Below are positions 53,992 to 63,599 of a DNA stretch of 64,000 nt, one piece after another. Positions within the stretch are counted from its first letter, which is position 1. The number at the start of each line of letters is the position of its first letter. Both the position numbers and the translations under genes were made by a program. The stretch is taken from assembly GCA_016756725.1 (NCBI GenBank), contig JAESII010000006.1:160148-224147 (forward strand). The letters are read 5' to 3'. The DNA is from Synergistaceae bacterium. GTDB taxonomy: Bacteria; Synergistota; Synergistia; Synergistales; Aminithiophilaceae. The notes below the pieces were generated by a model. It saw only the letters and a program-made list of their open reading frames with translations. It did no database searches and had not been told where the DNA came from.

Positions 53992-54467
53992 CGGTTCGTC
54001 GTCTCCCCGTTGACCCTGAGAATCAGCTCGGCGGCCTCGCGGACGGCGCCATGGCCGCCTCCCAAGGGAGCAACCCAATCGACGACGGCCAGGACTTCCG
54101 GTCTCGCGTCGGCCGGGGCCAGGGAAAGGCCGCTCCAGCGGAGGCAGTCGAGATCGTTCACGTCGTCGCCCATGTAGGCCACGTCAGCGGCGTCGAGATC
54201 AAGCTCCTCGGCCAGCTTCTGAAGGAAGGGCAGCTTGTCGCCGACGCCGTTGTGGACGCGGTCGATGCCGAGATCCCGGGCCCGCCTTTCCGTGGCTCTT
54301 GACGCTCTGCCGCTGATGAGGGCCAGGGTCACACCGGCTTTCCGGAGTCGGACCAGGCCCATGCCATCCCGGATGTCGAAGCGTTTGAACTCATTGCCCC
54401 CGCCGTCGAGATAGACGCCGCCATCGGTGAGAGTGCCATCGACGTCGAGCGCCAGGAGCCTAATCAT
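53988..54467 (-). CDS. kdsC: Kdo-8-phosphate phosphatase
   Basis: 159 residues from the ATG at 54467 (GGAGG 5 bases upstream). Small C0-type HAD phosphatase: LALDVDGTLTDGGVYLD, LISGRAS, and YMGDDVNDL. It removes the phosphate from Kdo 8-phosphate. Its start overlaps the lpxA stop by 8 bases. Confidence 0.94.
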   Translation of the reverse strand: MIRLLALDVDGTLTDGGVYLDGGGNEFKRFDIRDGMGLVRLRKAGVTLALISGRASRATERRARDLGIDRVHNGVGDKLPFLQKLAEELDLDAADVAYMGDDVNDLDCLRWSGLSLAPADARPEVLAVVDWVAPLGGGHGAVREAAELILRVNGETTNR

Positions 54468-55278
54468 CGCCGCCTCCGGAGGACGTGCCGTGGCACTGGA
54501 TCCACGGAGCAAGGCCCCGGGTCCCGCCAGCGGCGAAAGCGACGATTTCCTCGGCAAAGCGGTCATCCCTCTCCTTGACGGCAAGGGCCTTCAGGGCCTC
54601 CCTCAGGGGAAGTCCGCCGTGGTAAAGCAATTCGTAGATCTGGCGGATCCGCTCCCTCTCGGCTCCCTTGTAACCCTGCCTTCGCAGTCCGACCCGGTTC
54701 AGCCCGTAGATCCGCGCCGGCCTCCCGTCGGCGAGAACAAAGGGAGGGATGTCCTTGACGATCTTGGAGAGGCCGCCGATCATGCAGAAACGGCCGATAT
54801 GGACAAACTGATGGACTCCGGCCATCCCGCCGAGGGTGACGTGATCCTCCACGACGACATGGCCCGAAAGGCCGACCTTGTTGGCCATGACCACGTGGTT
54901 GCCGACGCGGACGTTGTGACCGACGTGAACGCCTTCCATGAGAAGGCAGTGACTACCCACGACGGTGCGCTTTCCCTCGCCGACGGGACGGTGGACGGTG
55001 ACGAACTCCCTGAGAGTCACCTCGTCACCGATGATGACCTCGTTGGATTCGCCGCGATAGCTGTGATCCTGCGGTTCGCCCCCGATGACGACATGCTCGC
55101 AGAGGCGGCAGCGACGGCCGATGCGGCTTCCTGGACGCAGGGTGACGAAGGCGGTCAGTTCCGTCTCATCGCCGACGACGACGTCGTCGTCGATGAGACA
55201 ATAGGGACCGACGGTGACGTTCCGTCCCAGTTCCGCCCGGGGCGAGATGAGGGCCGTCGGGTGGATGGGCCCCGTCAT
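54460..55278 (-). CDS. lpxA: UDP-N-acetylglucosamine acyltransferase
   Basis: 272 residues, left-handed beta-helix of hexapeptide repeats in the N-terminal two thirds, with the catalytic His in the HVVVEDHVTLGGMAGVHQFV region and the C-terminal helical domain (LNRVGLRRQGY). First step of lipid A synthesis. Overlaps fabZ by 4 bases. Confidence 0.96.
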   Translation of the reverse strand: MTGPIHPTALISPRAELGRNVTVGPYCLIDDDVVVGDETELTAFVTLRPGSRIGRRCRLCEHVVIGGEPQDHSYRGESNEVIIGDEVTLREFVTVHRPVGEGKRTVVGSHCLLMEGVHVGHNVRVGNHVVMANKVGLSGHVVVEDHVTLGGMAGVHQFVHIGRFCMIGGLSKIVKDIPPFVLADGRPARIYGLNRVGLRRQGYKGAERERIRQIYELLYHGGLPLREALKALAVKERDDRFAEEIVAFAAGGTRGLAPWIQCHGTSSGGGDD

Positions 55279-55730
55279 TCGCCGGCCTCTGCCTCAGCGG
55301 TCAGTCTGCGGGAAAGGACGAAACCGAAGGTGGCCGAGGCCACGACGTCACCGTCGACGCGTCCGACGGCCTTGACCTTGCCGACTCGCCCTCGGACGCG
55401 CACCATCTCGGCCGTCGTGACGAGCTGATCACCGGGACGGACGGGACGGCGGAACTTGGCCTCGTCGATGGTCGTGACGTAGGTGATCATCCCCTTCATC
55501 TCGGGAATCTGGGTGATCATCATGGCCGCGACCTGGCCCATGGCCTCCAGGATCAGAACGCCTGGCATGACGGGCTCACCGGGGAAGTGACCCTGGAAAA
55601 AGGGCTCGTTGATGGTCACGTTCTTGACACCCACGATCTTCTGCTCCCCGATCTCGACAATGCGGTCGACGAGGAGAAAGGGATAACGGTGAGGCAGAAA
55701 TTCCATGATTTTGGCGATGTCCATCATCAA
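55275..55730 (-). CDS. fabZ: 3-hydroxyacyl-ACP dehydratase
   Basis: 151 residues. The hot-dog fold motif LPHRYPFLLVDRI with the catalytic His, then GHFPGEPVMPGVLILEAMGQ with the catalytic Glu. It competes with LpxA for hydroxyacyl-ACP, and the lpxC-fabZ-lpxA order is common. Both flanking junctions are 4-base overlaps. Confidence 0.97.
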   Translation of the reverse strand: MMMDIAKIMEFLPHRYPFLLVDRIVEIGEQKIVGVKNVTINEPFFQGHFPGEPVMPGVLILEAMGQVAAMMITQIPEMKGMITYVTTIDEAKFRRPVRPGDQLVTTAEMVRVRGRVGKVKAVGRVDGDVVASATFGFVLSRRLTAEAEAGE

Positions 55731-56563
55731 TCGATTCTCCCTTTCAGAACGAACGGTCGGATTCTCTCCACCAGAGCCTGGTGAAGGTCGTGCCCTGCGG
55801 CAATGGCTAGAAAATGCCCCCTCAGCGGACGGCCCAGAAGAGCCAGATCGCCGAGAAAGTCCAGGATTTTGTGGCGGACGTACTCGTCGTCGTAGCGGAG
55901 CCCGTCGGGGTTGAGAACGCCCTTGTCGCCGACGACGACGGCGTTCTCCAATGTTCCTCCCTGGGCCAGGCCCCGGGCCTTGATGGCCTCCAGGTCTCTT
56001 TCGAGACAGAAGGTCCGGGCCGGTGCGATCTGAGCCATGAAGGCCGCAGGGGTCATGGCCAGCGATAGGCGTCTCGTCCCGATGAGGGGGTGGTCGTAGT
56101 CGATGACGTAGGAAAGGCGGAAATTCTCGGCCGGCAAGGCAGCGACAAGGCGATCGCCTGATTCGATGATGATGGGGACGGTGACGGAACAGGCCTCGCA
56201 GGCCGCGTCCTTTTCGACGATGCCGATTTCCATGAGACGGCGTCCGTAAAGGACCGCCCCGCCGTCGAGGACGGGCGGCTCGGGGCCGTCGAAGGTGACG
56301 ATGACGTCATCAAGTTCCAGTCCTCTCAAGGCAGCACAAAGGTGCTCCACCGTCTGGACGCGACCCCCACCGGGAAAGACCAAGGCCGTGCCCCGCTCAC
56401 CGCTTTCAAGCTGGAGTCCTTCGACGGGAGAACGCTCGTCACCGCAGACAAAGAGGTAACCCTGCCCCTCGTAGGGCGAGACGACAACCCGAGCCGGCTG
56501 GCCATAGTGAAGGCCGACGCCCTCAAATGAAACCGGGCCGGCCAGAGTCCTGCGGCGCCTCAC
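55727..56563 (-). CDS. lpxC: UDP-3-O-acyl-N-acetylglucosamine deacetylase
   Basis: 278 residues, zinc amidase, committed step of lipid A synthesis. The zinc ligands are H74 in VEHLCAAL, H231 and D235 in [13 protein letters not shown], and the catalytic H258 lies in AAGHDLHQ. The N-terminal EGVGLHYG block is conserved. Slightly shorter than E. coli LpxC (305). Confidence 0.96.
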   Translation of the reverse strand: MRRRRTLAGPVSFEGVGLHYGQPARVVVSPYEGQGYLFVCGDERSPVEGLQLESGERGTALVFPGGGRVQTVEHLCAALRGLELDDVIVTFDGPEPPVLDGGAVLYGRRLMEIGIVEKDAACEACSVTVPIIIESGDRLVAALPAENFRLSYVIDYDHPLIGTRRLSLAMTPAAFMAQIAPARTFCLERDLEAIKARGLAQGGTLENAVVVGDKGVLNPDGLRYDDEYVRHKILDFLGDLALLGRPLRGHFLAIAAGHDLHQALVERIRPFVLKGRID

Positions 56564-57597
56564 GGGCGGCTCTTTTCTTCGAGGGCGGCCAGACGGGCCT
56601 CGAGATCGCGGACCTTTTTCAGCAGCTCCGGGAGTTTCTGCAGGGCCGCCTGGCCCCGAAGCTGCTGCCGGTGATCACGGGCGGGAAAACCGGAGACGAC
56701 AGCTCCGGGAGCGATGTCATGTGTCGCCCCTCCCATGGCGGCCACCTGAGCTCTCCTGCCGACGCGGACGTGGTCCTTGACGCCGCTGCGGGCGGCCATC
56801 GTGACCCCCTCCTCCAGGACGGAGCTGCCCGAAAGGCCCGTCATGGCGACGAGGATACAATGGGCGCCGACCTTGGCATTGTGGCCGATATGGACCTGGT
56901 CGTCGATTTTCGTCCCCCTGCCGATGACGGTGTCGCCGACGGTGCCCCGGTCGATCGACACGGAAGCCCCGATTTCAACGTCCTCTTCGATGCGCACCGA
57001 ACCGAGCTGAGGGATCTTCCTGTGACCGCCGTCGAAATCGGGAATGAAGCCGAAACCGTCGCTACCGATGACGGTGCCTCCATGGATAAGGACGTCGTCA
57101 CCGACGGAGGTACCGTCATAAAGGGAAACCTGGGGCTCGATTCGGGTCCTGCACCCCACGGTAACCCCCTCCCCCACATAGACAAGGGCCTCGAGGACAG
57201 CCTCCTCGCCGATGACAGCGCCGGTCCGGATCACGCAGAGAGGCCCCACGTGAGCCGATGGAGCAATGAAGGCCCCAGGAGCGACGACGGCCGTCCTGTC
57301 GACGCCGGGCTCATGGCGCCGGAAGGGACGGAAAAGGGCGAGGACTTCAGGAAAAAGGCTGCGGGGATCGTCGACCTCGACGCCGAACCGCTCCCCTTCA
57401 AGGCAATCCCGGGGCGCGACGAGGGGGACCGACGGCGGCAGGGAGGCCAGAAGATTCCTGTCCCAGAGGACGCAGATCTTTCCCTCTTCGGGAGCCTCCA
57501 AGGGGGCCACGCCGGTGACGAGAAAGTCACCGGGGCCGAAAAGCCGCCCCTCGAGCCGCCGCGCCAGTTCATCCAGGGTCCAGGTGCTCTTTTCCAC
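56560..57597 (-). CDS. lpxD: UDP-3-O-acylglucosamine N-acyltransferase
   Basis: 345 residues: an N-terminal uridine-binding domain, then a hexapeptide-repeat beta-helix with the catalytic His in [16 protein letters not shown], and a C-terminal coiled helix ([21 protein letters not shown]). Overlaps lpxC by 4 bases. Confidence 0.95.
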   Translation of the reverse strand: MEKSTWTLDELARRLEGRLFGPGDFLVTGVAPLEAPEEGKICVLWDRNLLASLPPSVPLVAPRDCLEGERFGVEVDDPRSLFPEVLALFRPFRRHEPGVDRTAVVAPGAFIAPSAHVGPLCVIRTGAVIGEEAVLEALVYVGEGVTVGCRTRIEPQVSLYDGTSVGDDVLIHGGTVIGSDGFGFIPDFDGGHRKIPQLGSVRIEEDVEIGASVSIDRGTVGDTVIGRGTKIDDQVHIGHNAKVGAHCILVAMTGLSGSSVLEEGVTMAARSGVKDHVRVGRRAQVAAMGGATHDIAPGAVVSGFPARDHRQQLRGQAALQKLPELLKKVRDLEARLAALEEKSRP

Positions 57598-57617
57598 GGC
57601 AATCGCCCTCTTTCTCG

Positions 57618-58844
57618 CTAAAGGTTGCCGACGGCCCTCAGGCTGAGGCTGTCGTCATCGTCACCGTCGTAGTGCAGCTCCAGGGAGATGTATTCGTTGA
57701 GCCTGTAACCAAGGCCGAGATTGTGGCTGTCCTCTTCGCTGAATCTCCACCAGAGATAGGGGCTACCGATCCGCCCGCCCAAGGACACCCTGCCCCAGAG
57801 CCTTTCCCCGGGGTAGACCAGCTCGGCACCGAGCCAAACATCTCCCCAGGGACTCCAACGAAAGCCCCAGCGATTCTCGAGGCTGAAATCGTTCATCTCC
57901 AGAACGCCTTCGTAGTAGAGTTCACCCTCCCATCCGCTGAAGGGCGTGGCGCGCCGGCCCAGGTGAAGACCGACTTCCGGGTAGCGATCCTCCGTGCCGG
58001 CATAGGCGGAGGCCCAGGCCCAGAGGACATAGCGGTGACTTTCAATGGCAACGTCGACAGCGCTGATCCGCTCCGCCTTGAAGGAGACGTCGACCTGTCC
58101 CTTCATTTTGTCGACGACACTACGCTCCCGGAGGCGCTCGCCGGCCCAGAGCTCGATTTCGTCGCTGTGATGCCCGAGCCAGTCGACGGGAAGCCCAAGA
58201 AGAGGCTCAAGCCGCTCGTGGACATCTTCCTTGAGGTCGGTCCTCAGGAGGGAGACAGGCAGAGTCATCGACGAGAGGCGGGGCTCGAAGGCGAGAAGCA
58301 ACGTGCCCTCGGGAATGAACCGGACCTCCAGGCTCCACGCTCCTCCTTCGGAACGAAAGAGAGTCGACGTTCTCCACCCGGGGAGACGGGCCCGCAGCGT
58401 CTGGTCAACGGCCTCCTCAAGCGTCCGGCCAGCCCAGGAAAGAGCCGACGGGGGAAGTCCTTCAAGAAGACCGGCAAGAACAGCGTCAGCGCCTTGAAGA
58501 TCCTCAACGAACCAGCCGTCAAGAGGAAAAGACAGGGAAGGGGCGATCAACGCGACGGTCCAGGCCCGCTCTTCAAGAGGACGGAAAGTCACCGTCACGG
58601 GATCGGCGTCACCATCGACGGAGGTGATGGCGTAACCCTCAAAAAGCCTCTCGGCCACAAGGGGCAGGATTCTGGCCCGTTCCTCCGGCGGCTGGCTCGA
58701 AGGGATCTGTTCCCAGACGGCGTTGAGGCTCCGCCTTGCCAGGGGTTCGGCCCAGACAGGAAAGCCCTTGACGATGACGGCGGCTTGGGCCGATCTGACC
58801 GTGGCCAGAGAAAGGGCCGCGGCCAGGAAAAGCGCCACGGCCAC
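57618..58844 (-). CDS. Outer membrane protein of unknown function, likely beta-barrel
   Basis: 408 residues from GTG 58844; the frame is open back to 58934 inside bamA, and several GTG codons could serve, so the start is uncertain. A hydrophobic signal segment ([19 protein letters not shown]) is followed by a mixed domain with POTRA-like alternation (about residues 25-240). The last about 130 residues are aromatic-rich beta strands ([36 protein letters not shown]). It stands between bamA and lpxD, where many diderms have skp/ompH. Not recognised as a known family. Confidence 0.72.
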   Translation of the reverse strand: MAVALFLAAALSLATVRSAQAAVIVKGFPVWAEPLARRSLNAVWEQIPSSQPPEERARILPLVAERLFEGYAITSVDGDADPVTVTFRPLEERAWTVALIAPSLSFPLDGWFVEDLQGADAVLAGLLEGLPPSALSWAGRTLEEAVDQTLRARLPGWRTSTLFRSEGGAWSLEVRFIPEGTLLLAFEPRLSSMTLPVSLLRTDLKEDVHERLEPLLGLPVDWLGHHSDEIELWAGERLRERSVVDKMKGQVDVSFKAERISAVDVAIESHRYVLWAWASAYAGTEDRYPEVGLHLGRRATPFSGWEGELYYEGVLEMNDFSLENRWGFRWSPWGDVWLGAELVYPGERLWGRVSLGGRIGSPYLWWRFSEEDSHNLGLGYRLNEYISLELHYDGDDDDSLSLRAVGNL

Positions 58845-58872
58845 TCCCACCGGTCCCTTTATCGGGAAGCGA

Positions 58873-60642
58873 TCAGAAAAGTTCGCCGAAGCCGAAATGG
58901 GTCCTCGTCTCCTCGTCTCCCTCGGCCACGTCAAGGCGGAGATTGCCGATGGGCGTTCTCACCCGCACACCGAAGCCGAAGGCGCTTTCCAGGTCAGAAA
59001 GACTGAAGCTGTTGTGGACCGTGTCGCTGGTGTGCCAAGCCATCCCCGTGTCATAGAAGAGGACGAATGAGAAAGCCTTTTCGATGGGCACACGAAGCTC
59101 GACGTTGGCAAGGAACATCTCGTCCCCTTTGAACTTGTCGTCTTTGAAACCGCGCAGCGTCGACTTGCCGCCGATCTGATACTGATCCGCGGCGGGAAGG
59201 ACACCGCTGGACCAGCCCGACCGGACACGGGCGGCGAAGAGAATCGGGTTGTCCTCATCTCCGATGGAGGTATCGAGAACATCCTGGAGGAACCAGACGG
59301 GGGCGTAATAACGAGCCTCCACCCAGTATTTCGTGTAGTCGTACTCGCCGCCAAGGACCTCGAAGGCCTTCTCGACGTTGATCGTCTCCACGTCCCCCTT
59401 GGGGTAGCTCAGGTACTCGTCGAGATTGCTCCGCTTGAGCGTTCCCGTGACGGAGAAGGTCTTGCCGTCCTTGAGCCAGTCCCGCTTGAATTCGTCCAGA
59501 GCCTCCTGGTCGGGAATCTGCTCCGTGGCGTTATCCATGGTGGCCACGATTTCCGAATCCCGCCAGTCGAGAGTCACATACCAGCTGTACATCTCGTTGC
59601 GGAACTTCTTGCCGGCGCCGATATAGGCTCCGTCGCGGTTTTCCTCGTAGTCCCGCAGCCAGAGAAGCCCGTCTTTGTAGTAGTCCAGGTCCTCCCACTC
59701 GCGGCGGTAGACACCGACGCGCCAGGAGTAGGTCTCATAGTCCATGTAGGGCTGTTCGTAGGAGATCCAGTACTGCTTGCGGTCACCCGTCTCGAAGCCG
59801 ATGGAGGCCTTGTGCCCCAGGCCCTGCCAGTTCGTGTCCTCGTAGCTGATACCGCCGCTCCAGCCGCTCTGGGAGCCGTGACCGATGGAAAGGCCGACGC
59901 GGCCCGTCTTCTGCTCGACGACGGTGAGGACGAGATTGATGATCTCCGGAGACTCGGTGGGCTCAAATCCGACGTTGACGTCCTCGAAATAACCCATGCC
60001 CTGAATCCGGTTCAGGGAGTGGCGGAGGACAGTGGAGTTGAAGATGTCGCCCGACTTGACCTTGATCTCCCTTTCGATGACGCGCGTTCTCGTCTTCGTG
60101 TTCCCCTGGATGATGATCTCCCCGACGCGAGGCTCCATGATCTGGACGGTGACGATGCCGTCGTCGACGGCTACATCGCCGATCTTGACGAGGACGTAAC
60201 CGTCCTTCTGGTAACGCTCCTGGATGCGCTGCAGGTCGTGGCGGAAGAAGACGCGGTTGAAGACGTTGCCTTCGGCCGTGAAGACAAGCTCGTGAAGCTG
60301 CTCGTCGCTGTAGACGGTGTTGCCCTCGAAGCGGACCTCGCGGACGATGGGGTTCTCCTGGACGAGAAAGGTCACTCCCAGCCCGGCCGGGAGAGGATCG
60401 ATCTGAACGTCGACGAGGGAGAAGAATCCCAGGCTGTAAATCGCCTCGATATCCTTACGGATCTGTTCCCTGTCGATGGGCTCGCCAGGACGGGTTTCGA
60501 CGACGCCGAGGATGTGGCTGGAGACGACCTGGCTGTTGCCCTCAACGTTGACGGCCGCGACAGGCGGCTCCTGGGCTCCTGCCACGAGGGGGATGAAAAG
60601 CAGAATCAGGACTGCGAAAAGACCGGGCAAAAAACGTCGCAA
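58873..60642 (-). CDS. bamA: Outer membrane protein assembly factor BamA
   Basis: 589 residues with a signal peptide (ending VAGAQ), three POTRA repeats (about 28-95, 96-170 and 172-250, the latter two opening with VREVRFEGNTVYS and VGEIIIQGNTKTR) and a 16-strand type barrel ending HFGFGELF with a C-terminal Phe. It inserts barrel proteins such as LptD. Three POTRA domains instead of the five in E. coli. It lies upstream of the lpx genes as in proteobacteria. Confidence 0.93.
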   Translation of the reverse strand: MRRFLPGLFAVLILLFIPLVAGAQEPPVAAVNVEGNSQVVSSHILGVVETRPGEPIDREQIRKDIEAIYSLGFFSLVDVQIDPLPAGLGVTFLVQENPIVREVRFEGNTVYSDEQLHELVFTAEGNVFNRVFFRHDLQRIQERYQKDGYVLVKIGDVAVDDGIVTVQIMEPRVGEIIIQGNTKTRTRVIEREIKVKSGDIFNSTVLRHSLNRIQGMGYFEDVNVGFEPTESPEIINLVLTVVEQKTGRVGLSIGHGSQSGWSGGISYEDTNWQGLGHKASIGFETGDRKQYWISYEQPYMDYETYSWRVGVYRREWEDLDYYKDGLLWLRDYEENRDGAYIGAGKKFRNEMYSWYVTLDWRDSEIVATMDNATEQIPDQEALDEFKRDWLKDGKTFSVTGTLKRSNLDEYLSYPKGDVETINVEKAFEVLGGEYDYTKYWVEARYYAPVWFLQDVLDTSIGDEDNPILFAARVRSGWSSGVLPAADQYQIGGKSTLRGFKDDKFKGDEMFLANVELRVPIEKAFSFVLFYDTGMAWHTSDTVHNSFSLSDLESAFGFGVRVRTPIGNLRLDVAEGDEETRTHFGFGELF

Positions 60643-60689
60643 AGCCTATCCTCTCCTTCCGGAGCTTCGAGGTGTGGACCAAGGGATGG

Positions 60690-61355
60690 TCATTCGATGA
60701 CGACGACGGGGCTATCCCCCTGAAGGGCCCTCTGGCCCACCTGAAGAAGACGCAGAATCTCTTCTGGAGCGAGCACATCGCCGTCTTTCAGTTTACCAGA
60801 ATCGGCTCGCTCCGTGCCGGCCTCTTGAGGCTTTTGTACCCTTTCTTCGACGACGGCCCGGGCGACCTGCCTTTCCGCAGCGCGCCCCTGCTCGTCACTC
60901 CCCTGGCGGGGCAGAGCAACGGGACGGGATTCGTCACTGTCGGCCAGCGGTTCCGAAGAGGACTGGACGGGAGCTGAAAGGTCAGCTGCGAGGTCCCTTC
61001 CGGGAGAACGCAAGGCATCAAGAAGGAGCTTCTCATCAGCCGTGACGACTTCGACGAACGAATCGGGGGCGACGAAGAAGGGACTCATCGCCTTCTCCCT
61101 CTCTCGGGGAGCTCCGGCAGGATGGGACAGAAGAGCGACCAGAAGAACCGACGTGAGGGCCACCCGGAGGGAAAGAGCGCTTTGGCCGGACCTGGCTGGC
61201 TCAGCTACGAGACGTTCGCCCAAAAGGCGGCGCGTCTCCTCCATTTCTGCCCGGGCACAGTCCAGCTCCGCAATCGCCGAGGCCCACAGCCTCCGCTCGC
61301 AGGCTGAAGCACATCGGTCAAGCCATCGCGCGATTCTCCTGATTCGCCGCTCCAT
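60690..61355 (-). CDS. Single-TM protein, possible anti-sigma factor
   Basis: 221 residues from the ATG at 61355 (a GGGGGTG ribosome binding site). A basic, helical cytoplasmic N-terminus of about 58 residues is followed by one membrane helix (about 61-79) and a hydrophilic, poorly ordered outer part. This topology, directly after a sigma factor gene, is what a membrane anti-sigma factor would show, but no known anti-sigma domain is recognised. Followed 47 bases later by bamA. Confidence 0.6.
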   Translation of the reverse strand: MERRIRRIARWLDRCASACERRLWASAIAELDCARAEMEETRRLLGERLVAEPARSGQSALSLRVALTSVLLVALLSHPAGAPREREKAMSPFFVAPDSFVEVVTADEKLLLDALRSPGRDLAADLSAPVQSSSEPLADSDESRPVALPRQGSDEQGRAAERQVARAVVEERVQKPQEAGTERADSGKLKDGDVLAPEEILRLLQVGQRALQGDSPVVVIE

Positions 61356-61396
61356 CAAGGTCACCCCCGCCAAAGGTGCAGGTCAAGCTTTTTTTA

Positions 61397-62002
61397 TTAT
61401 CCCCCTGCCTCCCCCTCTTGTGGACTGCCGATTCCGAGCCAACGCCGCAATCTTGCGAGAGCCCTCCGCTGAAGACGATAGACATGACTCACGTCGACGC
61501 CCCGTTCCTGAGCGACTTCACGGGCCTTTTTCCCTTCCAAGAGGAGAGCCTCGACGATCTCCGATTCCGATGGAGGCAGCTTGGGAAGGGCCGATCCGAG
61601 GTCGATGAGCCAGTCGAAATGGTCTGCGGGGCTGTCATCTTCGAGAGAGAGGGCATCGACATCGACGGGCAGAGGGGCCCGAGCCTCGACACGCCGGAGG
61701 AAGTTAGCCATGCGGCCGCGGACTCGGTAGAAGGCGAAGGTGGAAAAGCGGATGTTGCGGGTGCTGTCGAAACGGTCGACGGCGGTGATGAGAGCGATCA
61801 TGCCTTCCTGGATGAGATCGGCCTGACGAGAGGGGTCCACGTGGAAATGGCGCCGTGCAAGCCAGAACACGAAGGGGCGATGAGCCAGGATAAGGGCCTC
61901 CCGGGCCGACTCGTCCCCCTCGGCAGCCCGTGCCCAGAGACGGCTCTCCTCCTCTTCGGAAAGCCGGATCCTGCTTTTTTCTTCTCCCTCTGGAACAACC
62001 AT
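61397..62002 (-). CDS. Sigma-70 family RNA polymerase sigma factor
   Basis: 201 residues with region 2 (LILAHRPFVFWLAR, DLIQEGMIALITAVDRFDST, RFSTFAFYRVRGRM) and region 4 near the C-terminus (EVAQERGVDVSHVYRLQRRA); region 3 is short or absent. The size is between ECF and FliA/SigB-type factors. A -10-like TAGAAT lies just upstream. It is the first gene of the run leading to bamA and the lpx genes, so an envelope-related regulon is a reasonable guess. Confidence 0.88.
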   Translation of the reverse strand: MVVPEGEEKSRIRLSEEEESRLWARAAEGDESAREALILAHRPFVFWLARRHFHVDPSRQADLIQEGMIALITAVDRFDSTRNIRFSTFAFYRVRGRMANFLRRVEARAPLPVDVDALSLEDDSPADHFDWLIDLGSALPKLPPSESEIVEALLLEGKKAREVAQERGVDVSHVYRLQRRALARLRRWLGIGSPQEGEAGG

Positions 62003-62030
62003 GGACCTGCCTCCCCGTCACAAGGTACCC

Positions 62031-62061
62031 CCTATTCTAGCAGTTTCTTCCGGCGGAAGAA
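62031..62061 (-). promoter_or_regulatory. Candidate promoter and hairpin upstream of the sigma gene
   Basis: TAGAAT (62039-62034) would be a -10 box 32 bases before the sigma factor start. A short perfect hairpin TTCTTCC/GGAAGAA (62045-62061) overlaps the spacer and lies after the stop of the CobC-like gene. No convincing -35 box is present. Confidence 0.4.
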
Positions 62062-62062
62062 C

Positions 62063-62716
62063 CTACCGGGCAAGGGGAATAGTGCCGATCAGCCCCTCAT
62101 CGACGAGAAGGTGGGCCTGATCGTTGGAGAAGGCCAGCATCGGCGTCTGATCCCAGAGATCGATTGCCGTGAGGGCGCAGTTGTCCTGACGGATTTTCCA
62201 GACCAGGGCGGCCGGCACCTGAAGAAGGAAGACCAGGGCCGCCCGGATCGTTCCGCCGTGACAGACGACGAGGGTCGTTCCCTCGGGGCCGTCCAACAGG
62301 GGCCTGAGAGCCTCACCGACCCTCTCCACAGCCTGGAGGAAGGGCTCCCCGCCGGGCGGTTCCACGGCGAGAGGATCTTCGCGCCAGGCGCGGTAATGGT
62401 CCTGATGCCGCTCCATGACCTCCTTGACGGTCAGCCCCTCCCACTGGCCGAAGTCGATCTCGGCAAGGCCATCAGCAACGCTCCGCTCAGCGGTCGACGA
62501 CGCCTCGGCGGCGACGATTTCGGCCGTCTCCAGGGCACGAGAAAGAGGGCTGGCGACAATGGCCGTCAGCTTTTGCCGGTTCAGCCTCATCCCCAGCCGC
62601 CGTGCCTGATCCCGCCCCTCAGCGTCGAGGGGGACATCGGTCGTCCCCTGATAACGGAAGGTTCTGTTCCAATCGGTCCGCCCATGGCGGGCCAGAAGCA
62701 GTCGTCGATGAATCAC
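62063..62716 (-). CDS. Histidine phosphatase family protein (CobC/GpmB-like)
   Basis: 217 residues. The phosphohistidine motif LLARHGRTDWN is at the N-terminus, and the second catalytic His lies in VVCHGGTIRAAL. The family includes alpha-ribazole phosphatase and cofactor-independent phosphoglycerate-mutase-like enzymes. It starts with GTG just after the stop of the BtuF-like gene (GGAGG 7-8 bases upstream). A cobalamin-related role (CobC) is suggested only by that neighbour. Confidence 0.87.
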   Translation of the reverse strand: MIHRRLLLARHGRTDWNRTFRYQGTTDVPLDAEGRDQARRLGMRLNRQKLTAIVASPLSRALETAEIVAAEASSTAERSVADGLAEIDFGQWEGLTVKEVMERHQDHYRAWREDPLAVEPPGGEPFLQAVERVGEALRPLLDGPEGTTLVVCHGGTIRAALVFLLQVPAALVWKIRQDNCALTAIDLWDQTPMLAFSNDQAHLLVDEGLIGTIPLAR

Positions 62717-62717
62717 G

Positions 62718-63518
62718 TCAGCACCTCCAGGGAGAATAGGACGGCCAGGAAGGATGGGCCTGGCGGGCCAGAAGATCGAGTAGGGTAAACCAGCGGTGAG
62801 TCGCCCGGCAGAGCAGGGAACAGGGTACGGTCACAAAGGAGCGGGATCGTACGACAGGAAGATCTTCCCACCACCCCAGGAGGCTACCGTCATCGGCCAG
62901 GGTCTTTCGCTGAGGGCCGAAAGTGCAGAGGACCAGGCCGTCGAGGTCTGTGTAGAAGTCTCGCTCCGCCTCGACGACGACATAGCCCGCCAGGGAGGCG
63001 GCACCGTTCTCATAGCCGGCGAGATCCAGGGCTCGGCCCTGGAGGGTGTCCCCGCCGGCGACGATGGCCCTGCCGTCGGGAAGGGCCGTAAGGAGACGGA
63101 CGACGCGGGGCCGCTTCACGGTCAGACCTGCCGACCAGCGCTCCCAGCGGCGCCAGTTGGCCTCGAACCAAAAACGGAGGGATTCGCCGCGCTCGGGGCA
63201 GCCGAGGGCCTTCCCCAAAGAGACGGCGAAAAGGCCGATCTCCTCGGCTTTTCTGCAGGCCCCGTCAAGCCAGCGGCAGCCGTGACGGGACAGATCCTGG
63301 GCCAGCTGTCCCTGATAGGTTCCGTCGAGGAGGACCAGATCAGGATGTAAGTCCAGAATCGCCTCAAGACAAGGCCTGAGGAAAGGACCGAGGCGGGACA
63401 GATTTTTCAGGTGATAGGGCGGGAAATCACAGTGATCGCTGACACCCACAAGACAGGAGGAACGGCCCAGGGCGTAGATGAACTCGGTCCCTGAGGGCAA
63501 AACGGAGACAATTCGCAT
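62718..63518 (-). CDS. BtuF-like cobalamin-binding domain protein without signal peptide
   Basis: 266 residues from the ATG at 63518 (AAAGGGGG upstream); the open frame further upstream runs into the tRNA-Thr region and is not coding. IVSVLPSGTEFIYALG and LVGVSDHCDFPP are the conserved starts of periplasmic corrinoid-binding proteins. No signal peptide or lipobox is visible, so it may work in the cytoplasm or reach the outside by another way. Coupled to the histidine phosphatase gene. Confidence 0.83.
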   Translation of the reverse strand: MRIVSVLPSGTEFIYALGRSSCLVGVSDHCDFPPYHLKNLSRLGPFLRPCLEAILDLHPDLVLLDGTYQGQLAQDLSRHGCRWLDGACRKAEEIGLFAVSLGKALGCPERGESLRFWFEANWRRWERWSAGLTVKRPRVVRLLTALPDGRAIVAGGDTLQGRALDLAGYENGAASLAGYVVVEAERDFYTDLDGLVLCTFGPQRKTLADDGSLLGWWEDLPVVRSRSFVTVPCSLLCRATHRWFTLLDLLARQAHPSWPSYSPWRC

Positions 63519-63554
63519 CGTCAGACCCCCTTTCGCAGCAACCGATCGGACGAC

Positions 63555-63589
63555 AAAAACAGGGGCCACGGACTTTCCGTGGCCCCTGT
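63555..63589 (-). terminator. Terminator of the tRNA cluster
   Basis: Perfect 14-base arms (63559-63572 and 63576-63589) with a 3-base loop and a T-run of five on the minus strand, placed between tRNA-Thr and the BtuF-like gene. Confidence 0.9.
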
Positions 63590-63599
63590 CAGGCTTCAG

